This document shows, one piece after another, positions 13,818-16,065 of a stretch of DNA of 16,065 nucleotides (position 1 is the first letter of the stretch; the number at the start of each line of letters is the position of its first letter). The position numbers and the translations under genes were made by a program. This stretch comes from Candidatus Aerophobota bacterium. Its GTDB lineage: Bacteria; Aerophobota; Aerophobia; Aerophobales; B3-G15. The notes under the pieces are model-generated. The model was not told the DNA's origin and searched no databases. It saw nothing but the letters and a program-made list of their open reading frames with translations. The stretch spans positions 1 to 16,065 of the forward strand of contig JAUWJM010000019.1 in the NCBI GenBank assembly GCA_030607715.1. The letters run 5' to 3'.

Positions 13818-14300
13818 ATGGAGTTCAAAGTAATAGAAATGGAAGTTCCTGCCAATGCTAATATCATTATTGGCCAAACCCATTTCATTAAAACTGCAGA
13901 GGATCTTTATGAGGCAATGATTAATTCTGTACCAAATATGAGATTTGGCATTGCTTTTTGTGAGGCATCAGGGCCATGTCTGGTAAGAGCTGAGGGTAAT
14001 GATGAGGAATTAAAATCAATAGCCATTAAAAATGCTACCTCTCTTGGCGCTGGACATACCTTTGTGATTTTATTAAAAGAAGCTTTTCCCATTAATGTGC
14101 TAAACGATATTAAAAAATGCTCGGAAGTTTGCTCCATATTCTGTGCTACAGCTAATCCTGTGGAAGTAGTGATAGCAGAAACCAAGCAGGGAAGAGGAGT
14201 TATGGGAGTTATAGATGGCTTTAAACTTAAAGGGGTGGAAACAGAAAAAGATGTTAAACTACGTAAGGATTTCTTAAGAAAGATAGGCTACAAACTTTAA
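13818..14300 (+). CDS. Adenosine-specific kinase family protein (PF04008)
   Basis: 160-residue protein of the PF04008 family, known mainly from archaea and deep-branching bacteria and described as adenosine-specific kinase on the basis of structure and ligand binding. The physiological reaction is not firmly established. It is full length: MEFKVIEMEVPANANIIIGQTHFIKTAEDLYEA opens the family (1-33, given here in pattern only as VPAN..NIIIGQ.HFIKT.EDLYEA), followed by FGIAFCEASGPCLVR (49-63), GAGHTFVILLKEAFPINVLN (82-101), FCATANPVEVVIAET (112-126) and GRGVMGVIDGF (129-139). Start: ATG 13818 with GGGAGGG eight bases upstream; an upstream ATG at 13779 would add 13 residues without family similarity. 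It is 21 bases before rarA on the same strand, so co-transcription is likely. Confidence 0.9.
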   Translation: MEFKVIEMEVPANANIIIGQTHFIKTAEDLYEAMINSVPNMRFGIAFCEASGPCLVRAEGNDEELKSIAIKNATSLGAGHTFVILLKEAFPINVLNDIKKCSEVCSIFCATANPVEVVIAETKQGRGVMGVIDGFKLKGVETEKDVKLRKDFLRKIGYKL

Positions 14301-14321
14301 ACATACTTTCAAGACAATAAT

Positions 14322-15596
14322 ATGAATTTATTTGATCAGAATCAAAAAAAGCAAATAAAAAAGCAAGTTCCCTTAGCCGATCGTATCCGTCCTGAAACCT
14401 TAGAGGATTTCATTGGACAGGAGCATATTATAGGCGAAGGAAAGATTTTGCGAAAGATGATAGAGGAAGATAAATTAATTTCTTTAATTCTTTGGGGGCC
14501 TCCCGGTTCGGGGAAAACAACTTTAGCTAAAATTATTGCTCATCTTACTAAATCGCACTTTGTTCAATTTTCTGCAGTTACCTCAGGTGTAGCTGATGTT
14601 AGGAAGGTGGTAAAAGAAGCCAAAGTTAGGTTAAAAATTTATAACCGAAGAACCATTCTCTTTATTGATGAAATTCATCGTTTCAACAAGACTCAACAGG
14701 ATGCTTTCTTACCCCATGTTGAGGATGGAACCATTACTTTAATTGGAGCTACTACAGAAAATCCCTCTTTTGAGGTTATTGGACCACTTCTTTCCAGGAC
14801 CAGAGTTTTCACTCTGAAAAGACTTATCCCCCCTGAAATTAAAAAAATCTTGAGTCGGGCTATAAAAGATAAGAGTAAGGGTTTAGGACAGTATAAAATA
14901 AAAATTCTTTCTTCGGCTTTAAATTTAATTATAGAAGGATCAAATGGAGATGCCCGTATAGCCCTGAATGCATTAGAGGTAGCCATTGAGACTACCCCTG
15001 CGGATAAAGAAGGTGTTCATTGCATTAACTTAAAAACAGCAGAGGAAGCTCTACAGAGCAAGGCTTTACTGTACGATAGGGCAGGGGAGGAGCATTATAA
15101 TGTTATCTCTGCTTTTATAAAATCTATGAGAGGATCGAATCCTGATGCCGCTCTGTACTGGTTAGCTCGTATGATTGAAGCAGGAGAGAACCCTCGTTTC
15201 ATTGCTCGAAGAATGGTTATCTTTGCCTCCGAGGATGTGGGTAATGCTGATCCTCAAGCTCTTTCAGTAGCTACTGCTACAGCTCAGGCAGTAGAATTTG
15301 TAGGTATGCCCGAGGCTCAAATTAATTTAGCTCAGGCTGCTACTTATCTTGCCTCAGCTCCCAAATCTAATGCTTCTTATGCCGGGCTTTTATCAGCTAA
15401 AGAAGATGTGAAAAAAACACTTAACCTGCCCGTGCCCTTGCATCTTCGCAATCCTGTTACTTCCTTAATGAAAAAGCTAAACTATGGTAAGGATTATAAG
15501 TATCCTCATAATTTCCCTGAAGGCAAGGTAGAGCAGGAATATCTCCCTAAAGCCCTAAAAAAGAGGAAGTACTATCAACCTAATAGACCAAATTAA
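14322..15596 (+). CDS. rarA: Replication-associated recombination protein A (RarA/MgsA AAA+ ATPase)
   Basis: Clamp-loader-related AAA+ ATPase of the RarA/MgsA/WRNIP1 family, which acts at stalled or gapped replication forks. 424 residues, the normal length. Visible motifs: [19 protein letters not shown] (18-36); Walker [10 protein letters not shown] (59-67); Walker B FIDEIHRF (114-121); sensor 1 GATTENPSF (142-150); an Arg-finger region LLSRTRVF (156-163); then the RarA-specific C-terminal tetramerisation domain with [21 protein letters not shown] and [14 protein letters not shown], ending in [16 protein letters not shown] and [10 protein letters not shown], which are classic family signatures. 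The start ATG lies 21 bases after the adenosine-kinase-family gene, and its ribosome-binding site is weak. The TAA stop overlaps the stop of the convergent NIF3 gene by sharing TTAA (15593-15596). Confidence 0.97.
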   Translation: MNLFDQNQKKQIKKQVPLADRIRPETLEDFIGQEHIIGEGKILRKMIEEDKLISLILWGPPGSGKTTLAKIIAHLTKSHFVQFSAVTSGVADVRKVVKEAKVRLKIYNRRTILFIDEIHRFNKTQQDAFLPHVEDGTITLIGATTENPSFEVIGPLLSRTRVFTLKRLIPPEIKKILSRAIKDKSKGLGQYKIKILSSALNLIIEGSNGDARIALNALEVAIETTPADKEGVHCINLKTAEEALQSKALLYDRAGEEHYNVISAFIKSMRGSNPDAALYWLARMIEAGENPRFIARRMVIFASEDVGNADPQALSVATATAQAVEFVGMPEAQINLAQAATYLASAPKSNASYAGLLSAKEDVKKTLNLPVPLHLRNPVTSLMKKLNYGKDYKYPHNFPEGKVEQEYLPKALKKRKYYQPNRPN

Positions 15597-16065
15597 TAAC
15601 CAGTGGGAAGATCTAAGAATTCTATCTTTAAATTAAATTTATTCTTTAAATGCTTACCTATTGCTTTTACTCCAAGGGTTTCGCCTGCATAGTGCCCAAT
15701 AAAAATAATATTGATTTTCTCTTCCTTGGCCATCCAGTAATAGCTGTGTTGCGGCTCACCAGTTACATAAGTATCTAATCCTGCCTCAATAGCCTGGGGA
15801 AGAAGGCCCAGTCCTCCCCCACTAACGTAGCCCAATCGTTTAACCTCTTGGGAGCCAAAATCCCAAACAATAGGATTTACCTTTAGTTTGTCCTTTAAGT
15901 CTTTTACTAAATCTTCTAATTTATAAGTAGGATCGAAAAATACTTCCTTGCCTATAAGAAAGCCATTATACTCTCCAAAATCTTTTTTTATTATCCAACC
16001 AAGTAATTTAACTGCCTGAGCATTATTGCCAAACTCAGGATGCATATCCAGGGGAAGATGAGCTG
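15593..16065 (-). CDS. NIF3/DUF34 family dinuclear metal protein, 5' end beyond window
   Basis: C-terminal part of a NIF3-like (YbgI/YqfO family) metal-binding protein. The frame stays open to the window edge, reading AHLPLD and then MHPEFGNNAQ, so ATG 16045 is internal and the true start lies outside. The family keeps a two-metal site. Here the Asp in HLPLD (codon at 16048-16046) and the pair in IFIGHYAGETLG (His and Glu four residues apart) match the ligands seen in family structures; the first two His ligands would be upstream. Other marks are LGYVSGGGLGLLPQAIEAGLDTYVTGE, split here as GYVSGGG, AIEAG and DTYVTGE, and the end [11 protein letters not shown]. The protein is sometimes annotated as GTP cyclohydrolase type 2, but the function is unsettled. 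It is convergent with rarA, overlapping it by four bases. Confidence 0.9.
   Translation of the reverse strand, partial: AHLPLDMHPEFGNNAQAVKLLGWIIKKDFGEYNGFLIGKEVFFDPTYKLEDLVKDLKDKLKVNPIVWDFGSQEVKRLGYVSGGGLGLLPQAIEAGLDTYVTGEPQHSYYWMAKEEKINIIFIGHYAGETLGVKAIGKHLKNKFNLKIEFLDLPTGY

Noticed and set aside
13748..13888. Longer start for the DUF2007 gene at 13888
   Set aside because: The extra 47 residues are antisense to the well-supported adenosine-kinase-family gene and have no ribosome-binding site; the domain begins at 13747.
1..16065. CRISPR arrays, tRNA/rRNA genes, transposases, toxin-antitoxin or defence genes
   Set aside because: I looked for regularly spaced repeats, cloverleaf-like CCA-region sequences and recognisable families on both strands and found none.

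Overview
The window is a stretch of bacterial chromosome, AT-rich by eye, with 14 protein genes (two cut by the window edges), short gaps and no rRNA, tRNA, CRISPR array, integrase or insertion sequence that I can see. Bacterial affiliation follows from Fpg, a two-PDZ HtrA, ArgS, MgtE, RarA, Shine-Dalgarno sites and sigma70-type promoters. Low G+C, many AGA/AGG/ATA codons, GTG/TTG starts, and families shared with archaea and thermophiles (PF04008 adenosine-specific kinase, DUF123) suggest an uncultured, probably anaerobic, deep-branching lineage. I cannot name the phylum from sequence alone.

Layout. (1) 1-3895, plus strand: 3' end of mutM/fpg, an HtrA/DegP-type periplasmic protease, and argS, which probably overlaps htrA with a TTG start. 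(2) 3908-6859, plus strand: a near-consensus promoter drives two exported proteins of unknown role. One is a small Ig-like protein. The other is a roughly 776-residue protein with an HEATH zinc-metalloprotease motif, two copies of a 91-residue-period helical repeat, an OB-like domain and Ig-like domains. The large gene has a -1 frameshift inside its signal peptide, exactly at a C CCG GGA heptamer. (3) 6953-8029, plus strand: a DUF4432 aldose-epimerase-like enzyme. (4) 13109 down to 8055, minus strand: five genes in one direction, in transcription order an MBL-fold hydrolase, a DUF123 GIY-YIG protein, a membrane PAS-GGDEF diguanylate cyclase, an MFS transporter and the Mg2+ channel MgtE. (5) 13226-15596: DUF167 (plus), DUF2007 (minus), adenosine-specific kinase (plus), rarA (plus). 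(6) 15593 to the edge, minus strand: a NIF3-family protein overlapping the rarA stop codon.

Most genes are housekeeping (DNA repair, translation, envelope quality control, Mg2+ homeostasis, replication-fork maintenance) with common conserved-hypothetical neighbours. I find no convincing defence or mobile system. The parts that deserve attention are the secreted pair at 4001-6859 with its frameshift, and a family of short dispersed repeats. One repeat copy supplies the last 28 codons and the stop of the DUF123 gene, and its outer flank recurs just before the ribosome-binding site of a second, unrelated gene.
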